Positions 24,698 to 32,711 of a stretch of DNA of 64,000 nucleotides are shown piece by piece. The stretch comes from Aquabacterium sp. OR-4 (GTDB taxonomy: Bacteria; Pseudomonadota; Gammaproteobacteria; Burkholderiales; Burkholderiaceae_C), in assembly GCF_025290835.2 (NCBI RefSeq), contig NZ_JAOCQD020000001.1:124001-188000 (forward strand), read 5' to 3'. A model generated the notes under the pieces. It was given only the letters and a program-made list of their open reading frames with translations, had not been told where the DNA came from and made no database searches. Position 1 is the stretch's first letter, and every line of letters starts with the position of its first letter. A program made the position numbers and the translations under genes.

Positions 24698-25500
24698 GGC
24701 CGCACCCTGGCCGCGGCGGCGGCGGCGGCCGCTGCATCGTCGGCATAGGCCAGGCGCACAAAGGCGGCCTCGAAGTCGTCGCAGCCGCTGCACGCCAGCA
24801 GCTCGGGCACGCTGCCCTCGGCCACGGTGCGGCCGCCGGCCACCACCACCACGCGGTCGCACAGGCGTTCCACCTCCTGCATGATGTGGGTGCAGAACAC
24901 GATGCACTGGCCGGCCTCGTCGCGCAGCGTGCGCAGGGCCTCGCGCAGCGCGCGGGTGGCCAGCACATCGAGGCCGTTGGTGGGCTCGTCCAGGATCAGG
25001 TGGCTGGGCCGGTGCACCAGGGCGCGGGCCAGCGCGGTCTTCATGCGCTCGCCCTGGCTGAAGCCCTCGGTGCGGCGGTCGAGCAGCGGCTGCATCTCGA
25101 GCAGGCGCGCCAGCTCGTCGGCGCGGGCCGCGGCGGTGTCGGTGTCCAGGCCATGCAGGCGGCCGTGATAGACGATGTTCTCGCGCGCGCTCAGCCGCGG
25201 GTAGAGGCCGCGCGCATCGCTCAGCACGCCCAGGCGGGCGCGCACGGCCTGCGGATCGGCGGCCACGTCGATGCCGTCAACCCGCACCGTGCCGGCATCG
25301 GGCAGGACGCGCGCGGCCACCATGCGCAGCGTGGTGGTCTTGCCGGCGCCGTTGGGGCCCAGCAGGCCGGTGATGCTGCGGTCGGCCACGCCAAAGCTCA
25401 CCGCACGCACCGCCTGCACCGGCGGCGCGGCCCGGCGCCAGGGCCAGGCCCCGCCGCCAGGCGCCGGATAGGCCTTGGACACGCCCTGCACCTCGATCAT
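24694..25500 (-). CDS. ABC transporter ATPase (NatA-like)
   Basis: A 268-residue ABC ATPase. Walker A GPNGAGKTTT lies near residue 48, signature FSQGERMKTALARAL near 147, Walker B LILDEPTNGLD near 170 and the switch His in FCTHIMQEV. A Gly/Pro/Trp-rich loop (PAPGGGAWPWRRAAPP) interrupts the first beta strands, absent from most relatives. The C-terminal Ala run (ADDAAAAAAAAARVRP) is disordered. It drives the downstream permease. Its ATG overlaps the stop of the alpha/beta-hydrolase gene (ATGA), which links an exported hydrolase to an export pump in one transcript. Confidence 0.9.
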   Translation of the reverse strand: MIEVQGVSKAYPAPGGGAWPWRRAAPPVQAVRAVSFGVADRSITGLLGPNGAGKTTTLRMVAARVLPDAGTVRVDGIDVAADPQAVRARLGVLSDARGLYPRLSARENIVYHGRLHGLDTDTAAARADELARLLEMQPLLDRRTEGFSQGERMKTALARALVHRPSHLILDEPTNGLDVLATRALREALRTLRDEAGQCIVFCTHIMQEVERLCDRVVVVAGGRTVAEGSVPELLACSGCDDFEAAFVRLAYADDAAAAAAAAARVRP

Positions 25501-27113
25501 CTGCGCTCCTGGGGGGCCGGTGCCGGGCTGCCCGGCGGCGTGAAGGCGGGCGGCCGCGGCAGGCCCTGGTTGCAGGCGGCCAGGGCCTCGCGGTCGGTGC
25601 CCAGCGCGGCGGCATCGTCGGCCAGTGTGATGAAGCGCTGCAGCGCATTGCGCACACAGGGCTGCGTGGCCACGCCGTGGCCGGCCTGGCCCAGCACGAT
25701 GTGCCGCGCCTGCGGCCCCAGCGCCCGCGCGGTGCGCTCGGCATGGCGCGGCGGCGTCACCGGATCGGCGCCACCCGACAGCAGCCACACCGGCACCGGC
25801 GAGCGCACCACGCGGTAGAAATCGGCCGGCACGGCGCCGCGCGGCCAGTCGGCACACGAGCGCTGGTAATGCTGCTGCAGCACACCGCCAAACAGATTGC
25901 CGGCCTGGCGCGTGGCGGCCTGTTCTTCGGGTGGCGGCGCGGGGGCATGGGCACCCAGGTCTTCGGCACACACCACGGCGTGGTGCAGGCCACTGGCCAG
26001 CACCATGCCGCCACCGCCGCCCAGCGCCATGCCCAGACCGGCCAGCGGCGCCCAGTTGCCCTGCGCCGCGGCCTCGATGGCGGCCGGCAGCCCGGCGGCC
26101 AGCGCCGGTGCGTACAGCGGCGCGCGCAGCAGCGCGGCCAGCGCGTCGCGGTCGATGCGCAGCGGCTCGGCCTGGCCGCTCAACGGGTGCGGCAGGCTGG
26201 CCTGCTGCGGCAGGCCAGCGGCCAGGGCCTGCAACTGCTGGCGCAGCGCCGGGTGGCGGCGGGCGCAGGCGGCATCGCGCGCGCAGTCGGCCAGCAGGGC
26301 CTCCAGCGCCTGCTGGTTGTCCCGGGCCGCGGCCTCGGCCAGGCGCAGGTCGGGCGGCGCCACGCCATCCAGCACCACGCGGCGCAGCGCCTGCGGCTGC
26401 TGGCGCAGCCACTCCAGCACCACCCGCGTGCCGTAGGACACGCCGATGGCATTGACCCGCGGCGCGCCCAGCGCCTGGCGCACGGCCTCGACATCGGCCA
26501 CCGCCAGTGTGGTGGTGAACTGGCGCAGGTCGCCATGCGGCAGGGCCTGCAGCGCCACGCGGCAGGCCGCCAGCCGGGCCAGCCGGGCCTGGGGGTCGAA
26601 CTGCTCGGCCAGCGGCCGCGGTGGCGCATCGGCACGGTCGTCGGGGCAGATCAGCGGCGCGCTGCGACCGGTGCCGCGCAGATCGACCAGGACCAGGTCG
26701 CGGCGCTGGTTCAGCCGCGCGTGCTGGCCGGCAAAGTGCGCGGCCGCGTCGATGGCGCTCTGGCCCGGCCCGCCGGCAAAGAAGAACACCGGATCGGCCG
26801 CCTTGTGCCGGGCCTGCGCCGGCAGCACCGCGTAGTGGATCTCGATGACCGGGCCGCCGGGCCGCGCCGGATCGAGCGGCCGGAGCAACACGCCGCACTG
26901 CGCAGCCTGGCTCAGGTGCTTCAGGCGGCAGGGCGCCAGGCCCGACGGGGTGGTGGCCGGGGTGGTGGCCGGGCGGGTGGCCGGGTGGGTGACCCTGGCC
27001 AGGGCGGCCGCGCTGCCCGCGGCACCCGGCGCGGCCGCGGCCGGCAGCAGCGCGGCCAGCAGCGCCGCCAGGCCGGCGGCCAGGGCGCGACGGGCAACGG
27101 CCGGCCGACGCAT
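25497..27113 (-). CDS. Exported alpha/beta hydrolase (TAP-like / proline-iminopeptidase-like)
   Basis: A 538-residue secreted enzyme. A signal peptide (RRALAAGLAALLAALLPAAAA) is followed by a Thr/Pro-rich linker. The hydrolase fold shows the oxyanion-hole segment FFFAGGPGQSA near residue 110, the nucleophile elbow GVSYGT near 206, the acid in SGGADPVTPP and the His in GQAGHGV near the C terminus; TAP-like C-terminal domains of tripeptidyl aminopeptidases have this layout. Cysteine pairs (CADW, CARDAACARRH, CPDD) suggest disulfides in the periplasm. Substrate is not determinable, most likely a peptide or ester. Start and stop overlap the neighbouring glutaredoxin-like and ABC ATPase genes. Confidence 0.88.
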   Translation of the reverse strand: MRRPAVARRALAAGLAALLAALLPAAAAPGAAGSAAALARVTHPATRPATTPATTPSGLAPCRLKHLSQAAQCGVLLRPLDPARPGGPVIEIHYAVLPAQARHKAADPVFFFAGGPGQSAIDAAAHFAGQHARLNQRRDLVLVDLRGTGRSAPLICPDDRADAPPRPLAEQFDPQARLARLAACRVALQALPHGDLRQFTTTLAVADVEAVRQALGAPRVNAIGVSYGTRVVLEWLRQQPQALRRVVLDGVAPPDLRLAEAAARDNQQALEALLADCARDAACARRHPALRQQLQALAAGLPQQASLPHPLSGQAEPLRIDRDALAALLRAPLYAPALAAGLPAAIEAAAQGNWAPLAGLGMALGGGGGMVLASGLHHAVVCAEDLGAHAPAPPPEEQAATRQAGNLFGGVLQQHYQRSCADWPRGAVPADFYRVVRSPVPVWLLSGGADPVTPPRHAERTARALGPQARHIVLGQAGHGVATQPCVRNALQRFITLADDAAALGTDREALAACNQGLPRPPAFTPPGSPAPAPQERR

Positions 27114-27478
27114 CAGCCCAGCAGCTTCTTCAACTCGCCGCTGTCGATCAGCCGGCACAGATCCTGGGCGCCGCCCACCAGCTGGCCCTTGACGAACACC
27201 ATCGGAAAGGTCGGCCAGCCGCTCCACTGCTTGAGCGCCAGGCGGCGCGGCCACTGGCTGAGGTAGCTGCCGTAGTCGAGATCATGGTGGGCAATGCCGG
27301 CGGCATCGAGCGCGCGGCGCGCCTTCTTGGGCCAGGGGTTGACGGCCATGCCCACCACCACCATCGGGTGGCTGGCGATGGCCTGCTGCACCTCGCGCAC
27401 GGTGTCGGCATGCCGGCCGGCCACCTGGGCGCGAACGGCCGGGTGGATGGCGGATTCATCGAGCACGGAACGGGGCAT
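27113..27478 (-). CDS. Glutaredoxin-fold protein lacking the active-site cysteine
   Basis: A 121-residue protein that aligns by eye with monothiol glutaredoxins: the beta-alpha-beta start HPMVVVGMAVNPWPKKARRAL, the cis-Pro loop WPTFPMVFVKGQLVGGAQDL and the C-terminal helix LIDSGELKKLLG. Where glutaredoxins have the C-G-F-S or C-P-Y-C site, this protein has N-P-W-P, so the redox thiol is missing; the only cysteine is in DLCRL. It probably cannot perform thiol chemistry and may bind glutathione, an Fe-S cluster partner or another protein instead. The stop codon overlaps the hydrolase start (TGATG), so it opens a four-gene operon. The start has no clear competing codon. Confidence 0.85.
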   Translation of the reverse strand: MPRSVLDESAIHPAVRAQVAGRHADTVREVQQAIASHPMVVVGMAVNPWPKKARRALDAAGIAHHDLDYGSYLSQWPRRLALKQWSGWPTFPMVFVKGQLVGGAQDLCRLIDSGELKKLLG

Positions 27479-27591
27479 GAACGGGCTTTCTGCAACGGCA
27501 AGCTGGCGGCAGCATACTGCCAGCCCCGCCGCCTGCGCGGCGCTGCCGCACGGACCGGCCGCGGCGGCCCCACCCTGATGGAGACATCCGC

Positions 27592-28200
27592 ATGAAGCTC
27601 TACTACAGCCCCGGCGCCTGTTCGATGGCCGCCCACATCGTGCTGCAGGCCTCGGGCCTGCCCTTCCAGGCCATTGCGGCGCCCACCAAGACCAAGCTGC
27701 TGCCCGATGGCAGCGACTACCGCGCCATCAATCCGCTGGGTTATGTGCCGCTGCTCGAGCTGGCCGACGGCGAGCGCCTGACCGAGTGCCCGGTGATCAT
27801 GCAGTACGTGGCCGACCAGGTGCCGGCCGCCCGGTTGGCACCGGCCAACGGCACGATGGACCGCTACCGCCTGCAGGCCTGGCTGACCTTCGTCAGCACC
27901 GAGCTGCACAAGGGTGGCTTCGGCGTGTTCTTCAACCCGAGCGCGAACGCCGAGTTCAAGGCCGCCGCCGGCGAGAAGCTGGCCGGCCGCCTGCGCTGGG
28001 TGAACGAGCAGCTCGAAGGCAAAACCTATGTGATGGGCGATGCCTTCACCGCCGCCGATGCCTACCTGTTCACCGTGACCAACTGGGCCAAGCCCACCGG
28101 CGTGGACCTGTCGCCCTACACCCGGCTGCTGGCCTGGCGCGAGCGCGTTGCCGCGCTGCCGGCGGTGCAGGCCACGTTGAAGGCCGAAGGCCTGGCCTGA
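27592..28200 (+). CDS. Glutathione S-transferase family protein
   Basis: A 202-residue cytosolic GST of the beta/proteobacterial type. The N-terminal thioredoxin-like domain begins MKLYYSPGACSMAAHIVLQ with the Cys (CS) typical of beta-class enzymes, and contains the cis-Pro segment NPLGYVPLLEL and the ECPVIMQYVAD glutathione-binding Ser/Glu position altered to E-C-P. The all-helical C-terminal domain contains GDAFTAADAYLFTVTNW. It conjugates or reduces electrophiles using glutathione; the specific substrate is unknown. GTGATGGAGA... upstream provides a GGAGA about 8 bases before the ATG. It is divergent from the glutaredoxin-like operon, with 113 bp between starts. Confidence 0.93.
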   Translation: MKLYYSPGACSMAAHIVLQASGLPFQAIAAPTKTKLLPDGSDYRAINPLGYVPLLELADGERLTECPVIMQYVADQVPAARLAPANGTMDRYRLQAWLTFVSTELHKGGFGVFFNPSANAEFKAAAGEKLAGRLRWVNEQLEGKTYVMGDAFTAADAYLFTVTNWAKPTGVDLSPYTRLLAWRERVAALPAVQATLKAEGLA

Positions 28201-28258
28201 GGCAGCCGGCGGGCTGGGCTGGGCTGGGCCGGCGTCGGCCCGGCCGGCCTGGCGGCAG

Positions 28259-29953
28259 TCAGCCTTTCTTGACGGCGTTCTTGAGCAGCGCGTCGCAGGT
28301 GGCGCGCTGCGCATCGGCGGGGTCGAGCTTGCCGCACACCGGCTGCAGGCCAGCCTGCAGCCGGCGCAGCACGGCATCGTGCTGGCCCTGGGCGTTCCAG
28401 CCGACCAGCTTGCCGCCCATGCGCTGCAGCGAGCGCGCGCTGCGCTCGTGAAACGCCGCGGGGTCGCGCGCGGCCTCGTCGATCAGCTGGCGCGCCACGC
28501 GCTCGATGCGCGCGGCGTCCTGCGGCGCCAGTTCCACCAGCGCGGTCAGGTAGCCGGCACCCCACTGCAGCCGGGTGGCCGGACCCTGCGCCTGGGTGAA
28601 CGACTCTTCGTACCAGCGCAGCGCCTCGTCGGGCCGGCCCTGCTTGCGCGCGTTGCCGCCCAGCTGGCTCATCAGGTAGTAGGGCGAGTGGCTGCGCGCC
28701 AGATTGGCCTTGAGCAGCGCATCGCTGTCGGCCCACAGGCCGGCCTCACCCAGCAGGTAGGCGGCGGCGGTGATCACGGCCTGGCGCTCGTGGCCGTCGG
28801 TGATCTCGCGGTCTTCGCGCGCCACCACCTCGCGCACGCGCTGCAGCAGCGCGGCGGGCAGCCTGGGCGCGCGCTCGTCCTTGGCCTGGTCAAGGCGGGC
28901 CAGCTGCACGCGCGAGATCAGCGCCGAGAGGCGGTCGGCGCGTGACAGGCTGCCGTCGGCCTCCAGGCGCTGCAATGCGGTGTCAAAGGCGGCGGCGAGC
29001 TTCTGGCGCTCGGTGCCGCCGGGCCGCCCCGATGGGCCGGACGCGCCCTCGGGGGGCAGCGGCGACGCGGCAGGCGCGCGCGCCGTTGCGCCCTCAGGCG
29101 CCAGGGCCTTGGTGATGTCGCTGGCAAAGTTGACCAGCACATCCATCTGCGCGCGGCTGGCCGCGCCGTCGGCCAGCACCGCCAGCACCCGGCTGCGCAG
29201 CGCGGCGTCGGGCTTCAGGCCCGCGCCGTCGTCGCTTTCGGCCAGGGCCTTGAGCAGCAGGCGGGTGCCGGCCTCGCGCTCGGCCGGCGGGCAGGCTGCG
29301 GCCAGCCGGGCCAGCAGGGCGGCGCGCTCGGCGGCGGGCACCAGCTGAGATTCGTCGGTGGCCCAGCCATAAAAGGCCAGCATGCGCCACTCGCCGCCGC
29401 TGATCGGCCGGCCGGCACGGGCATCGGCCAGCACCGCCTTCACCGGGCGGCCGCCGGCCAGGCCCTGCTGCAGCACGGCCATCACCTGCGGCGCATCCAC
29501 CTCTCCCGGCAGGCGGGTGATCTCGGCGCCCTCGGCGTTGAACAGGATCAGCGTGGGGTAGCCGCGCACCTTGAAGCGCCCGCCCAGCTTTTGCGCGCCG
29601 GCCAGATCACCGTCCACATGCACCGCGACAAAGCCCTTGGCGCGGTCAATGAAGTCCTGGCGGTTGAACAGCGTGGCCTTGAGCTGGTTGCACGGCGGGC
29701 ACCAGCTGGCGCCCCAGTACAGCAGCAGCGGCTTCTTCTCGGCGCGGGCCTGGGCAAAGGCGCGCTCCACATCGGCGTCGGCGCCGGCCTGCTGCCAGGC
29801 CACGCCGGGGCCGGGCAGGGCCGCGGCCTGGCTGGCCAGGCCGACGGGCAGGCTCAGCGCCAGCGCCAGGGCGGTGCGCAGCAGCGGGCTGCGAAGGTGG
29901 GCGGTGCGCAGCAGCGGGCTGCGAAGGTGGGCGGTGCGAAGGGGTGGGCGCAT
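28259..29953 (-). CDS. Exported thioredoxin-fold protein with long helical C-terminal region
   Basis: A 564-residue protein. The first 30 residues contain a duplicated decapeptide (LRTAHLRSPL twice), followed by a signal sequence (ALALALSLPVGLASQAAA). The thioredoxin domain has WGASWCPPCNQLK with the CPPC redox site at residues 85-88 and the cis-Pro RGYPTLILF near 131. The remaining 400 residues are Ala/Leu-rich helical repeats without a family I recognise. The C-P-P-C site suggests a periplasmic dithiol oxidoreductase. I chose the ATG at 29953; a GTG ten codons upstream is in frame. Convergent with the GST gene, 58 bp apart. Confidence 0.85.
   Translation of the reverse strand: MRPPLRTAHLRSPLLRTAHLRSPLLRTALALALSLPVGLASQAAALPGPGVAWQQAGADADVERAFAQARAEKKPLLLYWGASWCPPCNQLKATLFNRQDFIDRAKGFVAVHVDGDLAGAQKLGGRFKVRGYPTLILFNAEGAEITRLPGEVDAPQVMAVLQQGLAGGRPVKAVLADARAGRPISGGEWRMLAFYGWATDESQLVPAAERAALLARLAAACPPAEREAGTRLLLKALAESDDGAGLKPDAALRSRVLAVLADGAASRAQMDVLVNFASDITKALAPEGATARAPAASPLPPEGASGPSGRPGGTERQKLAAAFDTALQRLEADGSLSRADRLSALISRVQLARLDQAKDERAPRLPAALLQRVREVVAREDREITDGHERQAVITAAAYLLGEAGLWADSDALLKANLARSHSPYYLMSQLGGNARKQGRPDEALRWYEESFTQAQGPATRLQWGAGYLTALVELAPQDAARIERVARQLIDEAARDPAAFHERSARSLQRMGGKLVGWNAQGQHDAVLRRLQAGLQPVCGKLDPADAQRATCDALLKNAVKKG
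29871..29940. repeat. 30-bp direct tandem repeat in the signal-peptide region
   Basis: Two identical 30-bp units occupy 29871-29900 and 29901-29930, with the first 9 bases of a third at 29931. They encode the duplicated LRTAHLRSPL at the N terminus of the thioredoxin-fold protein. Identity of the copies indicates recent duplication; being a multiple of three it keeps the reading frame. Confidence 0.9.
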
Positions 29954-30061
29954 CGGCAGGCTCGGGCTTCCTTGGTGGGGCACGGCGATTGTGGCGCTGC
30001 GCCCGGCGCGGCGGCGAAGGCGCTGCCCGCGCCGGCGGTGGGGTCGGGCCAGGGTGCGGGG

Positions 30062-30850
30062 TCAGGCGCCAATGTCGGCGCCAAGGTCGGGGTCGGGGTC
30101 GGGGTCGGGGTCGGCCCCGGCGCCCAGCGCCAGCTGCGCGTCGTCGTCCAGCGGCTCGGGCGTGGCGCGGGCCAGCGCCATCCACACCGCAAAGGGCAGG
30201 GTCATCGCGCGCTGCGGTGCCGGGCGAGCCACCTCCAGCGGCCCGCTGTCGGGCGCCAGCAGCACGCCGTAGACCGGCGGAATCTCCTCGGGCTGCGCGA
30301 TGCCCGCGCGGATCACGTACCAGCACTCGCTGGCCAGCCAGCGGTAGGCCTGGCCCTTGGCCGGGCGGCGCAGGTCGGCCAGCAGGTCGGCGCGGCGCAC
30401 CTTGATCTCGTGCGCCATCGGCAGCAGCCAGGCCTCCTTGGTGGTGTGGCGGATCGAATAGACATCGGGCATGGCGATGGCCCAGGCGGCGTCGGGGCCG
30501 TCGACCTCCTGGCCCTCATCGTTGCGGATCTGGCCCACGCGCGCGCGCAGTGCCAGGCCGCGCCACACCAGGCGCCCGGCGCGCTGCATCTCGCGCGCCA
30601 CGCGGGCCACCAGGGCTTCGTGTGCGTCGCGGCTGGCGCGGTTTTTCTGCAGGGTGTCGGCCAGCAGGGTGATGCCGGCATCGGTGACGCGCAGGGTCTC
30701 GCGCCCGGCCGCATCCACCCGCTGGGCCAGCAGGCCGGCGGCCAGCAGCTCGGCCTCGAGCGGATCGCGGCAGGGCCAGCCGGCCGAGCGCCAGACCTCG
30801 CGCAGGCGGCGGCGATGGGCGGTGCTGAGGGCGGGTGCGGTGCTGGACAC
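30062..30850 (-). CDS. Conserved hypothetical protein, MmcB-like PD-(D/E)xK nuclease fold (tentative)
   Basis: A 262-residue cytoplasmic protein. Residues about 12-75 look like a winged-helix domain (VTDAGITLLADTLQKN). The middle contains MPDVYSIRHTT, then AHEIKVRRADLLADLR and a later ECWYVI; an Asp followed by E-x-K with a downstream R-A-D-L-L is the arrangement seen in MmcB-type putative DNA-repair nucleases. That assignment is inference from pattern, not a confident match. The C terminus is a low-complexity acidic run (DPDPDPDPDLG) encoded by G-rich hexanucleotide repeats on the plus strand. Divergent from the pirin gene; no recombination genes adjacent. Confidence 0.65.
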   Translation of the reverse strand: MSSTAPALSTAHRRRLREVWRSAGWPCRDPLEAELLAAGLLAQRVDAAGRETLRVTDAGITLLADTLQKNRASRDAHEALVARVAREMQRAGRLVWRGLALRARVGQIRNDEGQEVDGPDAAWAIAMPDVYSIRHTTKEAWLLPMAHEIKVRRADLLADLRRPAKGQAYRWLASECWYVIRAGIAQPEEIPPVYGVLLAPDSGPLEVARPAPQRAMTLPFAVWMALARATPEPLDDDAQLALGAGADPDPDPDPDLGADIGA

Positions 30851-30962
30851 GGCCCGCAGCGTAGCGCGCCGCGCGCGGTCTGCCGCGCCATGCAGCGCCG
30901 GCGAACGCTGCGTTCAAGCCCCTGCGCATGGTGGCGGCGCGCGGCCATGCCACGATGCCGCC

Positions 30963-31868
30963 ATGCGCACGATCACCACCCCGTCGAACCCAACCGCCGA
31001 TGCCCTGCCGGTGCGCCAGCCGCGCACGGTGGAGCGCCTGGTCACCGGCCAGCCCACGCAGGACGGCGCCGGCGTCAAGCTCACCCGGGTTCTGACCCAG
31101 CCGCTGCAGCAGCGGCTCGACCCCTTTTTGATGCTCGACGCCTTCGGCTCCGACCAGCCGGGCGACTACATCGCCGGCTTTCCCGACCACCCGCACCGCG
31201 GCTTCGAGACCATCACCTACATGATTGCCGGGCGCATGCGCCACCGCGACTCGGCCGGCCACGAAGGCCTGCTCAGCAACGGCGGCGTGCAGTGGATGAC
31301 CGCCGGCCGCGGCGTGGTGCACAGCGAGCTGCCCGAGCAGGAAGAAGGCGTGATGGAGGGCTTCCAGCTGTGGCTGAACCTGCACAGCGCCGACAAGATG
31401 CAGCCGCCCGGCTACCGCGACATCGCCAGCGCGCAGATTCCCGAATGGCAGGGCCCGGGCGTGACCGTGCGCGTGATCGCCGGCGCCAGCCAGGGCGTGG
31501 CCGGCGCCGTGCAGCGCCCCACCACTGAGCCGCTGTACCTGGATGTGCACCTGGCGCCCGGTGCGGTGTTGGCCCAGCCGCTGCCTGAAGGTCACAACGC
31601 CTTCGTCTACACCTACCGCGGCGCGCTGCGCATCGAAGGCACCGAGGTGCCGGCCCAGCGCATGGCCATCCTGGCCGGCGGCGGCATGAACCCCGCACCG
31701 GGCACCGATGGCGTGGTGCTGGCCGCCGGCGCCCAGGGCGCCCGCGCGCTGCTGATCGCCGGTGCGCCGCTGAAGCAGCCGATCGCCCAGTACGGCCCGT
31801 TCGTGATGAACACGCGCGAGGAGCTGCTGCAGGCCGTGGGCGACTTCCAGGCCGGGCGCTTCGGGTAA
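30963..31868 (+). CDS. Pirin family protein
   Basis: A 301-residue bicupin of the pirin family. The N-terminal cupin holds the metal motif FPDHPHRGFETITYM (His-x-His at about residues 77-79) and GGVQWMTAGRGVVHSELP with the remaining His and Glu ligands. The C-terminal pirin domain spans about 190-295. Proteobacterial pirins act as iron-dependent quercetin dioxygenases or bind metabolic enzymes; which applies here is unknown. The ATG at 30963 gives the usual short leader. The stop codon is followed immediately by the 85-bp tandem repeat array, and no partner gene is in the same direction nearby. Confidence 0.93.
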   Translation: MRTITTPSNPTADALPVRQPRTVERLVTGQPTQDGAGVKLTRVLTQPLQQRLDPFLMLDAFGSDQPGDYIAGFPDHPHRGFETITYMIAGRMRHRDSAGHEGLLSNGGVQWMTAGRGVVHSELPEQEEGVMEGFQLWLNLHSADKMQPPGYRDIASAQIPEWQGPGVTVRVIAGASQGVAGAVQRPTTEPLYLDVHLAPGAVLAQPLPEGHNAFVYTYRGALRIEGTEVPAQRMAILAGGGMNPAPGTDGVVLAAGAQGARALLIAGAPLKQPIAQYGPFVMNTREELLQAVGDFQAGRFG

Positions 31869-31910
31869 CCGGGTAACCGGGCACCCGGCGCCGCGGTTAC
31901 GCGGCACCAC

Positions 31911-32099
31911 CCGCCAGGCGGGTTGGCCGGCCGGCTTCGGAGCGGCCGGGCGCTCGGCCGGCTGGGCACCCGGCACCGCGGGCACGCGCCGCCGCCCGCC
32001 AGGCGGGTTGGCCGGCCGGCTTCGGAGCGGCCGGGCGCTCGGCCGGCTGGGCACCCGGCACCGCGGGCACGCGCCGCCACCCGCCAGGCGGGTTGGCCG
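31911..32099. repeat. 85-bp tandem repeat array (two full units plus partial)
   Basis: Units begin at 31911, 31996 and 32081, giving a period of 85 bp with two near-identical copies and 19 bp of a third; a diverged partial unit also lies at 31879-31910. Each unit contains internal palindromes (CCGCC-AGG-CGG type and GGCCGGCC stretches) and the marker GCACCCGGC. It fills most of the 332-bp gap between pirin and the next gene and is related to the 87-bp array at 51791. The remainder of this gap shows a possible -10 TACACT at 32161-32166 only. Confidence 0.9.
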
Positions 32100-32200
32100 C
32101 GTAACCGGCCCGTACCCGCGATCAGGTGCCGCCCGGGGGTGGGGCGGCGATGCGACTACGTACACTCGGCCGGTTGTCACTTTCCCACCCGGAACACCCC

Positions 32201-32668
32201 ATGACGCTTCGCCTGCTGACCGCAGCACTGCTGGCCACCGCCGCGGCCACCGCCGCCCAGGCCGCCGACCCGAAAACCGACGCGGCCGCCGCGGCGGCCA
32301 AGAGCGCGCCCAAGTACCTGATCATCGACCGCTCGTCCGAGGCGTTGATGGACAAGGCCGCAGCCCAGGCCGAGTGGGCCAAGCAGATCGAGGCCAAGGG
32401 CGGCAAGCGCCTGGCCAAGCTCTACCCGGTGGGCAAGTTCGGCTTCATCAGCCAGGTCGAAGGCGGCTTCACCGCCGACAAGACCTGCGTGGTGGCCGCC
32501 CGCGCCATGCTGGTGCCGCGCGCCGGCAAGGTGCTGCAGTTCGCACCCGAGAAGATCGCCACCACCTTTGACGCCAAGGCCGGCGCCGATGCCGCCGCCT
32601 GCAAGGCCCTGGGCGCCGCCAAGCTGGCCGAGGCCGTGGACTCGGTGCTGTCGACGCTGGTGAAGTAA
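32201..32668 (+). CDS. Small exported protein of unknown function
   Basis: A 155-residue protein that I do not recognise. It has a clear signal peptide (LRLLTAALLATAAATAAQAA, cleavage about residue 22), then a Lys/Ala-rich soluble domain with two cysteines (KTCVVAA and AACKALG), which could form a disulfide in the periplasm. The fold seems alpha/beta, with segments KYLIIDRSSEALMDKA and GKFGFISQVEGGF. ATG 32201 is the start that yields the signal peptide; the frame upstream runs into the repeat region. It is convergent with the subtilase gene (43 bp), so it is probably an independent single-gene unit. Confidence 0.8.
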   Translation: MTLRLLTAALLATAAATAAQAADPKTDAAAAAAKSAPKYLIIDRSSEALMDKAAAQAEWAKQIEAKGGKRLAKLYPVGKFGFISQVEGGFTADKTCVVAARAMLVPRAGKVLQFAPEKIATTFDAKAGADAAACKALGAAKLAEAVDSVLSTLVK

Positions 32669-32711
32669 GGCCCCGAGGCCGCCCGCCGGGCGCTGCCCGG
32701 ACGCCTGCTGA

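Noticed and set aside
31911..32099. 85-bp array considered as a gene encoding repeat peptides
   Set aside because: 85 is not a multiple of three, so the frame breaks each unit; translations are Arg/Pro low-complexity.
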